Assembly: GCF_027158205.1 (NCBI RefSeq)
Contig: NZ_JAPVLU010000003.1
Location: forward strand, 1 to 64,000
DNA: 64,000 nt
From: Streptomyces sp. H39-S7
GTDB lineage: Bacteria > Actinomycetota > Actinomycetes > Streptomycetales > Streptomycetaceae
Reading direction: 5' to 3'
Shown here: piece after piece, positions 26,570-34,904 of the stretch
Numbering within the stretch: position 1 is the first letter of the stretch
How the letters are laid out: each line of letters opens with the position of its first letter
Position numbers and translations under genes: made by a program
Notes under the pieces: generated by a model
The model's input: the letters and a program-made list of their open reading frames with translations, nothing else
What the model was told of the DNA's origin: nothing
Databases searched by the model: none

Positions 26570-28816
26570 TCAGATGCGGCTCGGCTCCTCCACCCGCTCG
26601 GGCGCCGGTCCCGCGGCCCCCGTCGATGGTCCGGCCTGCGCCGCAAGGTTCTTCTGGAGCTGTTCGCCCTCGACGTCCACGTTCGGCAGGATCCTGTCGA
26701 GCCAGCGCGGCAGCCACCAGGCGGCCTTGCCGAGGAGGGCGAGGACCGCCGGGACGACGGCCATGCGCACCACGAACGCGTCGAACGCGACGGCGATGGC
26801 GAGACCGAAGCCCATCATCTTGATCATCGATTCCGACGAGCCGATGAAACCCGCGAAGACGCTGATCATGATGACCGCGGCCGCGGCGACCACCCGGGCG
26901 CCGTGCGTGAAGCCGGTGACGATCGCCTGGCCGGGCCGTTCGCCGTGCACGTACGCCTCACGCATCCGGGTGACGAGGAAGACCTCGTAGTCCATCGCGA
27001 GACCGAACACCACACCGATCATGAAGATCGGCATCATGCTCATGATCGGTCCGGTCTGCTCGACGCCGAGCAGGCTCGCGAGCCAGCCCCACTGGAAGAC
27101 CGCGACGACCGCGCCGAGGGCCGCGACCACCGAGAGCAGGAAGCCGAGGGCCGCCTTCAGCGGCACCAGCACCGAGCGGAAGACCACCATCAACAGCAGG
27201 AACGCCAGGCCGACGACGAGCGCCAGGTACGGCAGCAGCGCGTCGTTCAGCTTCTGCGACACGTCGATGTTCATGGCCGTCGTGCCGGTGACCAGCGTCA
27301 CGGCGCCCGTCTCGGCCTTCATGTCGGCCGCCTGGCCACGGATCGTGTGGACCAGGTCCTCGGTCTCCAGGCCGCTGGGCTTGGACTTCGGGACGACCGT
27401 CAGCATCGCGGTGTCGCCGGCCTTGTTGAACGCGGGCTCGGTGACCTTCTCGACGTCGTCCATCTTGGTGATGGTCTGCGAGATCCTGTCCAGCGCGACC
27501 TTCGGGTCGTCGCTGTGCGCGGCGTCCACCGCGATCATCAGCGGGCCGTTGAAGCCGGGGCCGAAGCCGTCGGACAGCAGGTCGTACGCCTTGCGCTGCG
27601 TGGTGCTGACGGGCTGCGAGCCGTCGTCGGGCAGGCCGAGCTCCAGGCTGGCCGCCGGGATGGCGATCGCGCCCAGGCCGAGCACGCCCACCACCAGCAC
27701 CCAGATCGGGCGGCGCAGAACGAAGCGGGCCCAGCGGGTGCCCATGTTGGGCTTCTTCACGGCGGAGTCCGTGGCGTCCGCAGCGCCCTTGAGGCCGTTG
27801 CGCACCTTGCGGCCGAGCACCCGGTGCTTGGCGAAGCCGAGCAGCGCCGGGATCAGGGTGAGCGCGATGAGGACCGCGATGGCGACCGTGCCGGCCGCCG
27901 CGAGGCCCATCTTGGTGAGCATCGGGATGTTGACGACGGCGAGGCCCGCGAGCGCGATCAGCACCGTGAGGCCGGCGAAGACCACCGCGGAACCGGCGGT
28001 GCCGACGGCCCGGCCGGCCGCGTCCTCGGGTTCCCGCCCCTCGGTGAGTTCGTGCCGGAAGCGGGAGACGATGAAGAGGGCGTAGTCGATGCCGACCGCG
28101 AGGCCGATCATCATCGCGAGGGTGGACGTGGAGCTGCCCAGATCCAGGACGTTGGCGAGCGCGGTGATCGACGAGACGCCGATGCCCACGCCGATCAGCG
28201 CGGTCAGCAGCGGCAGTCCGGCGGCGACCAGCGACCCGAAGGTCACGAGCAGCACGACCGCGGAGATGCCGATACCGATGATCTCGGTCGCGCCGGTCTC
28301 CGGCATCGCCTGCAGCGCGTCACCGCCGATCTCGACGGTCAGCCCGGCGTCCCGGCCGTGCTGCGCGGCGTCCTTGAGCGCCTCGCGGTCCTCCTCGGCC
28401 AGCTCCATGGAGGTGACCTTGTACTTCACGGACGCGTAGGCGGTGCCGCCGTCCTTGCTGACGGCCTTCGACTCGAAGGGGTCGGCGACGGAACTGACCT
28501 GCTTGCCGTCCTTGAGCTCCTTGACGACGTTCTCGACGGCGGTCTTCTGCGCGCCGACGTCCACCTTCTGCCCGTCGGGGGCCGTGAACACCACCCGCGC
28601 GGAGGCACCGTTGGCGCTGGCGTCCGGGAAGCGCTGCTCCATCAGGTCGAAGGCCTTCTGGGCCTCCGTGCCGGGTATCGAGAAGCTGCTCGACGTGGAA
28701 GTGGAGGCCGAGGCGGCGCCGACTCCGGCGAGCACGAGCAGGGCCACCCATGCGAGGGCGACGTACCGGCGTCGCCTGAAGGCGAACCGGCCGAGTTTGT
28801 AAAGGAATGTAGCCAC
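26570..28816 (-). CDS. MMPL-family RND exporter
   Basis: 748-residue inner-membrane transporter of the MmpL/RND family. Pattern: N-terminal helix after FAFRRRRYVALAW, large extracytoplasmic domain (about 40-180), six-helix bundle, second external domain (about 390-520), second bundle, cytoplasmic tail. The proton-relay Asp-Tyr pair appears in GLAVGIDYALFIVSRF and again in GLAMDYEVFLVTRMRE. Such proteins export lipids or hydrophobic metabolites. It lies 141 bp downstream of a TetR gene on the same strand and is the obvious target of that repressor. Confidence 0.93.
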   Translation of the reverse strand: MATFLYKLGRFAFRRRRYVALAWVALLVLAGVGAASASTSTSSSFSIPGTEAQKAFDLMEQRFPDASANGASARVVFTAPDGQKVDVGAQKTAVENVVKELKDGKQVSSVADPFESKAVSKDGGTAYASVKYKVTSMELAEEDREALKDAAQHGRDAGLTVEIGGDALQAMPETGATEIIGIGISAVVLLVTFGSLVAAGLPLLTALIGVGIGVSSITALANVLDLGSSTSTLAMMIGLAVGIDYALFIVSRFRHELTEGREPEDAAGRAVGTAGSAVVFAGLTVLIALAGLAVVNIPMLTKMGLAAAGTVAIAVLIALTLIPALLGFAKHRVLGRKVRNGLKGAADATDSAVKKPNMGTRWARFVLRRPIWVLVVGVLGLGAIAIPAASLELGLPDDGSQPVSTTQRKAYDLLSDGFGPGFNGPLMIAVDAAHSDDPKVALDRISQTITKMDDVEKVTEPAFNKAGDTAMLTVVPKSKPSGLETEDLVHTIRGQAADMKAETGAVTLVTGTTAMNIDVSQKLNDALLPYLALVVGLAFLLLMVVFRSVLVPLKAALGFLLSVVAALGAVVAVFQWGWLASLLGVEQTGPIMSMMPIFMIGVVFGLAMDYEVFLVTRMREAYVHGERPGQAIVTGFTHGARVVAAAAVIMISVFAGFIGSSESMIKMMGFGLAIAVAFDAFVVRMAVVPAVLALLGKAAWWLPRWLDRILPNVDVEGEQLQKNLAAQAGPSTGAAGPAPERVEEPSRI

Positions 28817-28957
28817 GAGTCGCGGCGCTCCCGTCGGGTCGAGGGAAAGTCGAGGGAAAAAGGGCGTACGGTGCCTGCCCGACGACGAGAGCGGCGTGTC
28901 AGGTGGGGCTTTCCGGGGGACCGGGCGGGGATCAGGCGGCTGATCCAGCCGGTCGGA

Positions 28958-29554
28958 TCAGGTCAGGCGCAGGGCGGGGAGTACCACCGCGTCGATGTAT
29001 CGGAAGGCGAATTCGGGGTCGGGTTCGACCCCTTCGATCAGCGGCCGCCCCATCGCGGCGCCGATCAGCATGTGCGGTACGAAATTCCTGGCGGGCACGT
29101 CGGCCGCCAGTTCGCCACGCTCGACGGCACGTTGCAGCAGGCCGTCGAAGGCGGCCATCTCCGGTTCGATGAGCAGTTGGCGCAGCGCCTGGAACAGGTC
29201 CGGATTCTGGTGCGCGGCCTGTCCGAGCGCCCGCATCAGTTCGTTGTCCCGCTTCGAGTCGCCGGTGGCGTCGTGGCACCGCACCAGCTCGCGCAGGTCG
29301 CCCCGCACCGATCCGGTGTCGATGTCCTCGATCCGCACCGGCTTGGTGTGCCGCAACGCGGTCGCCACCAGCTCGGGCTTGCCCTTCCACTGCCGGTAGA
29401 GCGTCGCCTTGCTGGAGCGGGTGCGGGTGGCGATCGCGTCCATGGTGAGCGCCTCGTACCCCACCTCCCGCAGCATCTCGACCACCGCGGCGTAGAGCTC
29501 CTGCTCGCGTTCGGGGGTGAGCCTGGTGCGGCGTGCCGGGACTTCCGTCGACAT
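28958..29554 (-). CDS. TetR-family regulator of the MMPL exporter
   Basis: 198-residue repressor. The TetR HTH lies at about 22-68 (GYEALTMDAIATRTRSSKATLYRQWKGK region, with ATLYRQW as recognition helix), and the C-terminal ligand domain is of the TetR_C_11-like helical type. ATG 29554 has GGGAGG 6 nt upstream. Longer frames would run through the operator region. Two strong palindromes with GAAAC/GTTTC halves lie just before it, which fits autoregulation plus control of the exporter. Confidence 0.9.
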   Translation of the reverse strand: MSTEVPARRTRLTPEREQELYAAVVEMLREVGYEALTMDAIATRTRSSKATLYRQWKGKPELVATALRHTKPVRIEDIDTGSVRGDLRELVRCHDATGDSKRDNELMRALGQAAHQNPDLFQALRQLLIEPEMAAFDGLLQRAVERGELAADVPARNFVPHMLIGAAMGRPLIEGVEPDPEFAFRYIDAVVLPALRLT

Positions 29555-29572
29555 CCTCGGCCTCCCATCCAA

Positions 29573-29587
29573 ACGAAACGGTTTCGT
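29573..29587. promoter_or_regulatory. TetR operator 1
   Basis: ACGAAAC-G-GTTTCGT, a perfect palindrome with 7-bp arms around one centre base, 19 bp before the TetR start codon. It shares the CGAAAC/GTTTCG half-sites with the longer palindrome at 29611-29650. Confidence 0.75.
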
Positions 29588-29610
29588 ACAGCTGACCTCA
29601 CGACAGTAGA

Positions 29611-29650
29611 ACACCACCCATCGAAACGGCAACGTTTCGATGGGTGGTGT
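29611..29650. promoter_or_regulatory. 40-bp palindrome: TetR operator 2 and possible terminator
   Basis: Perfect inverted repeat with 18-bp arms (ACACCACCCATCGAAACG and complement) and a 4-bp GCAA centre. The inner CGAAACG...CGTTTCG matches operator 1. It lies between the start of the TetR gene and the end of the hydrolase gene read towards it, so the outer arms may also form the hydrolase terminator. Confidence 0.7.
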
Positions 29651-29720
29651 GGGTCACGTTGTCCGTCTTTATACCGGCCATACGTCCGGCTTTACGCCCG
29701 TCCCCGCACCCGGCCGGGGC

Positions 29721-30416
29721 TCAGATCCAGCCGTCCAGCGAGCGCAGGAAGCCGTCGAAGTCGTCGCGGTGGATGGTGTGCCCGGCGCCGACGACCGTGC
29801 GGATCCCGAAGCCGCGCCCGCTGAGCAGCCCCGCGTCGTCGGGGCCGATCAGGAAGCTCTTCTCCGCGAGCTGCACGAGCGACGGGACCGCGGGCTTCTC
29901 CGGCAGGTAGCCGCTGAGCGGCCGTCCGCCCAGGAACGCGGCGGAGTCCGCGTCCCACAGCGCGAGGGTGGCGAGCTCGACCTCCACGTCCGCCGCCTCC
30001 CAGCGCGGGTTCAGGGCGGCGATCTGCGGGCGCGTGGCCCGCGCGAAATGGACGAAGAGCGCCGGGTCGACCTGCTGCGCGGGATCCGCCGAGGACCAGG
30101 CCGGATCGGAGTAGACGGCCCGCTCGGGCGCGAGGCGCTCGACGGCGAGCGACAGCGCCAGCCCGCCCAGCGAATGCCCGACGGCCAGCTCCGCACCGCC
30201 CGGCAGCGTCTCGACCAGGTCCTCGGCGAACAGCTCGGGGGTGTACTCGCCGCGCGGGCTCGCGCCGTGGCCGCGCAGGTCCACGGCGATGACGCGGTAG
30301 CCGCGGTCCGCCAGCGCGGGACCGACCCGGCGCCAGGTGCGGTGGTCGGACATGATGCCGTGGACCAGGAGCGCGATCCGGTCGCCGGTGCCCCACTCGC
30401 GGGTGTTGAGCTGCAT
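29721..30416 (-). CDS. Alpha/beta hydrolase
   Basis: 231-residue alpha/beta-hydrolase fold protein. Oxyanion motif HGIMSDHRTW, strand-4 loop DLRGHGASPRG, nucleophile elbow GHSLGG, acid residue near FLIGPDDAGL, and C-terminal base in GAGHTIHRDD. Small and without signal peptide, so probably a cytosolic esterase or peptidase-like enzyme. It diverges from a LacI-type regulator across a 141-bp gap. Confidence 0.87.
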   Translation of the reverse strand: MQLNTREWGTGDRIALLVHGIMSDHRTWRRVGPALADRGYRVIAVDLRGHGASPRGEYTPELFAEDLVETLPGGAELAVGHSLGGLALSLAVERLAPERAVYSDPAWSSADPAQQVDPALFVHFARATRPQIAALNPRWEAADVEVELATLALWDADSAAFLGGRPLSGYLPEKPAVPSLVQLAEKSFLIGPDDAGLLSGRGFGIRTVVGAGHTIHRDDFDGFLRSLDGWI

Positions 30417-30493
30417 GGTGATGCCTTTCCTGATGCCGAGGCTGCCAAGGGGCTCTGCCGCTCCTGCGGACGTACATGATCACCTTGCTTGAT

Positions 30494-30513
30494 GACACGT
30501 GTAACTACATGTC
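30494..30513. promoter_or_regulatory. Candidate operator between hydrolase and LacI genes
   Basis: Imperfect inverted repeat GACACGTGTA-AC-TACATGTC in the divergent gap, close to a TAGCAT hexamer that could be a -10. LacI-family proteins bind palindromes of this size. A central CG pair, usual for the family, is not exact. Confidence 0.4.
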
Positions 30514-30557
30514 TAGCATCCACCCCGAACCTTCGGCCAGCCCGGATCTCTGAAAAG

Positions 30558-31604
30558 ATGCGGCTCGGAATGATTCACTCACCCGAGCCCACGAATCCCC
30601 CGGCCACGCCGACCAGTACCGATGTCGCGCGGCTCGCCGGGGTGTCCCGCGCCACCGTCTCGTACGTCCTGAACGCCCAGGCCTCCGGCCGGGTCAGCGC
30701 GCGGACCCAGGACCGGGTGCGCGCGGCCGCGGAAGAGCTCGGCTACGTGCCGCACGCCGCCGCCCGCGCCCTGCGGGCCGGGCACTCCGGCCTCGTCCTG
30801 CTGACCACTCCGAGCGGCCCGATCCCGAGGATCGGCGCGCTCTTCGGCGACTTCCTGATGGAGCTGCAGGGCGCCCTCCACGAGCTCGGCTACACCAGCG
30901 TCTGGCACGGCCCCGTCGCGGGCGCCGGCGAGCAGGCCGCGCGCGCCTGGGCGGAACTCCGCCCCGCGGCCGTCCTCGCCCTGCCGGGCACCGGCCTGAC
31001 CCCGTCCGCCGTCGAACTGCTGAAGCGCTCGGGCACCCGCGCCGTCCTGACCCTCGGCATGCGGCCGGTGGCGGGCGCGCACGCCCTCCTCCTCGACCAG
31101 GAGACGCTCGGCACCGGCGCCGCCGGCCACCTGCTGGAGCGCGGCCGCCGCCGGATCGGCGTCATCATGCCCACCGAGTCGGGCCTCGACCTCTTCAGCG
31201 TCCCCCGCCTCGCCGGCGTCCGGACGGCCGCCGCGACCGCGCCCGGCACCCACGTCGAGCCGCTCACGCTCGACTGCACCGAGGAGTCAGCGGCCGAACT
31301 CGCCGCCAGCTGGCCCCGGCTCGGCCTCGACTCCCTGTTCGCCTACAACGACGAGTACGCGATGCTCGTGATGCGCGCCTTCCAGGACGCCGGCCTCACC
31401 ATCCCCGGCGACGTCGCCGTCGTCGGCGCCGACGACCTCCTGCTGGCCCGCCTGGTGCGCCCCCGCCTGACCAGCGTCACCTTCGACACGATCCCCACCG
31501 GCCGCCTCGTCGGCCTCGTGGACCGCGCCATCCGCGAACCGGAAACCGCCCCGGAGACCCACCAGTTGACCCGCGTCGTCGTCACCCCCCGCGACTCCAC
31601 CTGA
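30558..31604 (+). CDS. LacI-family transcriptional regulator
   Basis: 348-residue regulator. The LacI HTH sits near the N-terminus (STDVARLAGVSRATVSYVLN), the hinge helix contains VPHAAARALRAG, and a periplasmic-binding-protein-like sensor domain follows. It has the conserved C-terminal pattern of residues such as DVAVVGADDLLLARLVRPRLTSV. The start is taken at ATG 30558, with ATG 30570 equally possible. The divergent alpha/beta hydrolase is the nearest candidate target, and no sugar transporter is adjacent. Confidence 0.88.
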   Translation: MRLGMIHSPEPTNPPATPTSTDVARLAGVSRATVSYVLNAQASGRVSARTQDRVRAAAEELGYVPHAAARALRAGHSGLVLLTTPSGPIPRIGALFGDFLMELQGALHELGYTSVWHGPVAGAGEQAARAWAELRPAAVLALPGTGLTPSAVELLKRSGTRAVLTLGMRPVAGAHALLLDQETLGTGAAGHLLERGRRRIGVIMPTESGLDLFSVPRLAGVRTAAATAPGTHVEPLTLDCTEESAAELAASWPRLGLDSLFAYNDEYAMLVMRAFQDAGLTIPGDVAVVGADDLLLARLVRPRLTSVTFDTIPTGRLVGLVDRAIREPETAPETHQLTRVVVTPRDST

Positions 31605-31678
31605 CGATCGCCGCGCGCCCCGCCGACGGAACCGGCGCCCGCCCCCCGGCGTCCTGAACAACGATCAAGGGGGTGTGG

Positions 31679-31837
31679 ATGGAAGACGACCCATCGCTCT
31701 GGGACACCATCACGTTCCTGCTGCTGGTGGTCGGCGGCACGACCATGGTCCTGGGCGCCGCCGTCTGCCTCGTGGTCGCCGTCGTCGCCCTGAGCACGGG
31801 CTGGCTGCGCCGCACGTGGCGCCGGCGGCAGGGCTGA
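31679..31837 (+). CDS. Small membrane protein
   Basis: 52-residue protein beginning MEDDPSLWDTITFLLLVV. It has an acidic N-terminus, one long or two short hydrophobic helices (about 11-41) and a strongly basic end (WLRRTWRRRQG), so topology should be N-out/C-in. ATG 31679 has an AGGGGG ribosome-binding site 5-6 nt upstream. It lies 74 bp after the LacI gene. The frame is open with no stop and good composition, but no family is recognised, so it is a hypothetical gene. Confidence 0.6.
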   Translation: MEDDPSLWDTITFLLLVVGGTTMVLGAAVCLVVAVVALSTGWLRRTWRRRQG

Positions 31838-31876
31838 ACACGCCCCACCGACCGCTCCAGCCGCACGCGCACCAAA

Positions 31877-31908
31877 AAGCCCCTGGCGGGTTTCCCCGCC
31901 AGGGGCTT
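31877..31908 (-). terminator. Terminator of tRNA-Ala
   Basis: 14-bp stem (AAGCCCCTGGCGGG and complement), 4-nt loop, followed on the reverse strand by a run of Ts. A strong intrinsic terminator 11 bp beyond the tRNA 3' end. Confidence 0.92.
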
Positions 31909-31918
31909 CGAGCTGCGG

Positions 31919-31992
31919 TGGACCTGTGGGGATTTGAACCCCAGACCCCCTCGATGCGAACGAGGTGCGCTACCAGACTGCGCCACAGGCCC
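31919..31992 (-). tRNA. tRNA-Ala (anticodon CGC)
   Basis: 74 nt without encoded CCA. Acceptor stem GGGCCTG/CAGGTCC (one G-U pair) with discriminator A, D-arm GCGCAGTCTGGTAGCGC, anticodon stem CCTCG/CGAGG around loop TTCGCAT (anticodon CGC reading GCG), and T-arm with GTTCAAATC. Strong for a genome where GCG is a frequent Ala codon. Confidence 0.95.
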
Positions 31993-32063
31993 TTGCAACG
32001 AGGAAAACGATAGCACCCTCTCGGGGGTGGTTGTTAACGAGATCCTCGCTGGTCACCGATTGG

Positions 32064-33089
32064 CTACTCGTTGGCGGCGCGTGGCCGGTCCGGGTCGGCG
32101 TACTGGTCGAACAGGGGGGTGCGGGAGCGGTCGCGGGAGCGGCGGCCGGGGGTGGGGCGCGGGAGCTCGCGCTCGGGCTCCGGCTCGGGGGTCGCGGCGG
32201 GCGCCGGCGCGTGGCCCGGCGTGGTGCCGGAGCGGGCCGAGCTCCAGTTGCCGGGGGCGGTGAAGTCGATGCCGCCCGGGGTGCGGGGCGCGACCGGCGC
32301 GGTGACGTAGGTGGGCAGCGGCACCGGTACGGGGTCCCAGCTGTCGTCGGGGACGGCGTGCTGCTCGCGCTGCTGCTGGTCCACCCACTCCGCGTGGTCG
32401 GTCTGCTCGACGAGGGCCCGCCGGTCCGCGGTGCGCGGCGAGGTGGCGGGCTCGGCCTCGTCGGCGGGGTCCGGCTCGTCGGCGTGCTGGGGGCGCGGGC
32501 GGTCGCGCAGCCGCACGGCGGCGTCGGCGGCCCGGCGCTGGTCGATCTTGACCTCGAAGCGGCGGCGCTCCTGGCGGCGCAGGTGGCCGATGTAGAAGGT
32601 CAGCAGCGCGGCGGGCGCCGCGGGCGCCCACAGGAACGCGAGGCCGCCCACGGCGGCCACGATGGCGCCGACGGTGAACGTCAGGAAGAGGAGCGTCGTG
32701 GTGCGGCGGCGGCGCGCGAGGACCTTGGCCCGGGGGTTGTACGCCGGGCCGGGGCGCTGCGCCTTCTGGTGCACCGGGGCGGAGTGGTGCTGCTGCGCCG
32801 GAAGGGCCGCCGGGGCGGGTTTGATCTCGGTCGCGGGCACGGCGAGGCCCCGGACGTCCACCACGTCGACGGCGGACACCGGTGCATCATCGGGCTGATC
32901 GCTCTCGTCGCGCGCTTTCGCGACGCGACGCTCCATCCCCGCCCGGCCGGACAGCAGCCGGATGGCGGTGCTGAAGCGTTCCGTCGGACGCGCTTCGTTG
33001 AGCTCATCCTGCCTACGGAGCCACATCGGCACCAAGTAGGCAGCCCAGGCCCCGACGATGACTGCGTAGATGAGGCCACTACTGCTCAC
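32064..33089 (-). CDS. glpR: Gephyrin-like molybdotransferase receptor GlpR
   Basis: 341-residue actinobacterial membrane protein. Starts MSSSGLIYAVIVGAWAAYL, giving an N-terminal helix ending in VPMWLRRQDE. Then comes an acidic/Pro cytoplasmic loop (about 25-125), a pair of helices around 130-175 (TTLLFLTFTVGAIVAAVGG, FLWAPAAPAALLTFYIG) and a long polar C-terminus. In Corynebacterium, GlpR anchors the MoeA-like Glp to the membrane and FtsZ ring. Here the glp gene lies 1.8 kb upstream on the same strand, which supports the call. A 117-bp gap separates it from the GNAT gene. Confidence 0.82.
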   Translation of the reverse strand: MSSSGLIYAVIVGAWAAYLVPMWLRRQDELNEARPTERFSTAIRLLSGRAGMERRVAKARDESDQPDDAPVSAVDVVDVRGLAVPATEIKPAPAALPAQQHHSAPVHQKAQRPGPAYNPRAKVLARRRRTTTLLFLTFTVGAIVAAVGGLAFLWAPAAPAALLTFYIGHLRRQERRRFEVKIDQRRAADAAVRLRDRPRPQHADEPDPADEAEPATSPRTADRRALVEQTDHAEWVDQQQREQHAVPDDSWDPVPVPLPTYVTAPVAPRTPGGIDFTAPGNWSSARSGTTPGHAPAPAATPEPEPERELPRPTPGRRSRDRSRTPLFDQYADPDRPRAANE

Positions 33090-33139
33090 GGATTACACGG
33101 TAGGGGCCGCAGAGACACGCCATACGCAATTCCGCACGG

Positions 33140-33232
33140 TGTGTCGCACGATCTGGCTGATATGCCGAGATTTTTTTGTGATTGGGTTCATTTTCGAACG
33201 TATATTTTATTTCTGTGGCGTCCCCGGCCTGG
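33140..33232. other. AT-rich intergenic island
   Basis: The GNAT stop and the following gap hold runs such as gattttttttgtg-like T-tracts and tatattttattt, far below the 70%+ G+C around them. GTTCATTTTCGAAC (33186-33199) is a GTTC/GAAC inverted repeat. It may hold the glpR promoter on the reverse strand or a terminator-like T-run. No gene. Confidence 0.6.
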
Positions 33233-33827
33233 TGTGACGCCATCGGTTGAGCAGTCCCTCCGGCACTTCCTCGGCCGTCAACGCGAACACCAGGTGGTCA
33301 CGCCACGCACCGTCGATGTGGAGATAGCGCGGCCGCGGACCCTCTTCGCGAAATCCGAGTTTCTCCACGACGCGCCGGCTGGGGATGTTCTCCGGGCGGA
33401 TGCACACCTCGACCCGGTGCAGCCCGACATGGCGGAAGCAGTGGTCGACGGCGAGCGCCACGGAGGTCGGCATGACACCGCGTCCGGCGACCGCCTGGTC
33501 GACCCAGTAGCCGACGTGGGCGGAGCACATCGAGCCCCAGGTGATGCCGGCGACGGTCAACTGACCGGCCAGCCGCCCCTGGTACTCGATGACGAAGGGC
33601 AGCATGCGGCCCGCGGTCGCCTCCGAGCGGAGGTGGCGCACCATCTGACGGTACGTGGGGCGCTGGGCGAGGTGGCCGGGGGGCGCGGGCGGCACGGTGG
33701 CCTCCCACGGCCGCAGCCATTCGCGGTTGCGGCGGTTGACCTCACGCCAGGAGCGCTGGTCGCGCATCTTGATCGGGCGGAGGGTGATGTCACCGTCCAC
33801 CAGTTCGGCCGGCCAGGACGCGTTCAG
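33207..33827 (-). CDS. GNAT N-acetyltransferase (RimJ/RimL type)
   Basis: About 206 residues with GNAT folds: acceptor region ITLRPIKMRDQRSW, motif A/B with WVDQAVAGRGVMPTSVALAVDH (pyrophosphate loop QAVAGRG) and the C-terminal motif NIPSRRVVEKLGF. This is the RimJ-like ribosomal-protein alanine acetyltransferase group. No ATG is available: the frame upstream contains none before mog. A CTG at 33827 has GGGAG 6 nt upstream and overlaps the mog stop as CTGA, like the other couplings here. The alternative is GTG 33800, nine residues in. Confidence 0.85.
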   Translation of the reverse strand: MNASWPAELVDGDITLRPIKMRDQRSWREVNRRNREWLRPWEATVPPAPPGHLAQRPTYRQMVRHLRSEATAGRMLPFVIEYQGRLAGQLTVAGITWGSMCSAHVGYWVDQAVAGRGVMPTSVALAVDHCFRHVGLHRVEVCIRPENIPSRRVVEKLGFREEGPRPRYLHIDGAWRDHLVFALTAEEVPEGLLNRWRHTRPGTPQK

Positions 33828-34324
33828 CTCGCTCTCCCGGATTGAGGGTGGTCGCCGCCGCGGATCTGGTCGACGGCGTGGACGAGGAGCGGGGCGAGCA
33901 CGTCCAGGCCGTCCTTGACGCCACCGGTCGAGCCCGGGAGGTTCACCACCAGGGTGCGGCCCGCGACGCCCGCGATGCCGCGGGAGAGCACCGCGGTGGG
34001 CACCTTCTCGCGCCCGGCGGCCCGGATCGCCTCGGCGATGCCGGGGATCTCGTACTCCAGCACCTCGCGGGTGGCCTCGGGGGTGCGGTCGGTGGGCGAG
34101 ATGCCGGTGCCACCGGTGGTCACGACGACGTCGTAGGAGGCCGCCACGGCGTCCCGCAGGGCCCGCAGCACGGGTTCCCCGTCCGGGACCACCTGCGGCC
34201 CGTCGGTCTCGAAGCCCAGCCCCCGCAGCGCCGCGACGATCAGCGGTCCGCCGCGGTCCTCGTAGACGCCCGCGGCGGCGCGGTTCGAGGCGGTGACCGC
34301 CAGGGCCTTCATGACCGGGCTCAT
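33824..34324 (-). CDS. mog: MogA/MoaB-family molybdopterin adenylyltransferase
   Basis: 166 residues. Moco biosynthesis enzyme that adenylates molybdopterin before Mo insertion. The MPT-binding motif [16 protein letters not shown] and the Ser/Gly-rich [13 protein letters not shown] loop match MogA/MoaB. ATG 34324 overlaps the moaC stop as ATGA, and its own stop overlaps the GNAT start. The C-terminus is a little longer than MoaB ([11 protein letters not shown]). Confidence 0.93.
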   Translation of the reverse strand: MSPVMKALAVTASNRAAAGVYEDRGGPLIVAALRGLGFETDGPQVVPDGEPVLRALRDAVAASYDVVVTTGGTGISPTDRTPEATREVLEYEIPGIAEAIRAAGREKVPTAVLSRGIAGVAGRTLVVNLPGSTGGVKDGLDVLAPLLVHAVDQIRGGDHPQSGRAS

Positions 34325-34803
34325 GACCGCCGCCAGTCGCCGGACTTGCCACCGGTCTTCGTCTCGACGCGGACGTCGGTGATGACGGCGGCCTTGTCGA
34401 CGGCCTTGACCATGTCGATGACGGTGAGGGCCGCGACGGTGACGGCGGTCAGCGCCTCCATCTCGACCCCGGTGCGGTCGGTGGTCCGCACGGTCGCGGA
34501 GATCTCCACGGCCTCGTCGGTGACGGCGAGGTCGAGCGTCACCCCGGAGAGCGCGAGCGGGTGGCAGAGCGGGATCAGGTCCGGCGTCCGCTTGGCGCCC
34601 ATGATGCCCGCGATGCGCGCGGTGGCGAGGGCGTCGCCCTTGGGAACACCCTCACCGCGCAGCAGCTCGATGACGCGCGGGGCGACGAGCACCCGCCCGG
34701 TGGCACGGGCCGTGCGGGCGGTCACGTCCTTGCCGGAGACGTCCACCATCCGGGCCGCACCGGCCTCGTCGATGTGGGTGAGGTGCTCTTGCGCGCTGCT
34801 CAT
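34321..34803 (-). CDS. moaC: Cyclic pyranopterin monophosphate synthase
   Basis: 160 residues. Converts the MoaA product to cPMP, the first stable molybdopterin intermediate. Family signatures: [41 protein letters not shown] with the catalytic His and Lys, [17 protein letters not shown] and MVKAVDK...KTGGKSG. It begins 101 bp after glp and overlaps mog. moaA and moaE/moaD are not in this window, so the pathway must be completed elsewhere. Confidence 0.96.
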   Translation of the reverse strand: MSSAQEHLTHIDEAGAARMVDVSGKDVTARTARATGRVLVAPRVIELLRGEGVPKGDALATARIAGIMGAKRTPDLIPLCHPLALSGVTLDLAVTDEAVEISATVRTTDRTGVEMEALTAVTVAALTVIDMVKAVDKAAVITDVRVETKTGGKSGDWRRS

Positions 34804-34904
34804 CGTTCTCCCGGTCCGGTCCTGTGGGCAGCCACCGTACCGGGAGGGCGGGTCGAAAAGGCCGCAGGGCCTTCACCGGGGGGCGCGGCCGGCGCCGTAC
34901 GGGC

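Noticed and set aside
26903-29824. 973-codon forward frame opposite MMPL and TetR genes
   Set aside because: Antisense shadow of two clear genes, spanning the operator palindromes.
31675-32013. 112-codon forward frame across the tRNA region
   Set aside because: It runs through the tRNA gene and its terminator; the overlapping 52-residue frame has the better ribosome-binding site and protein-like character.
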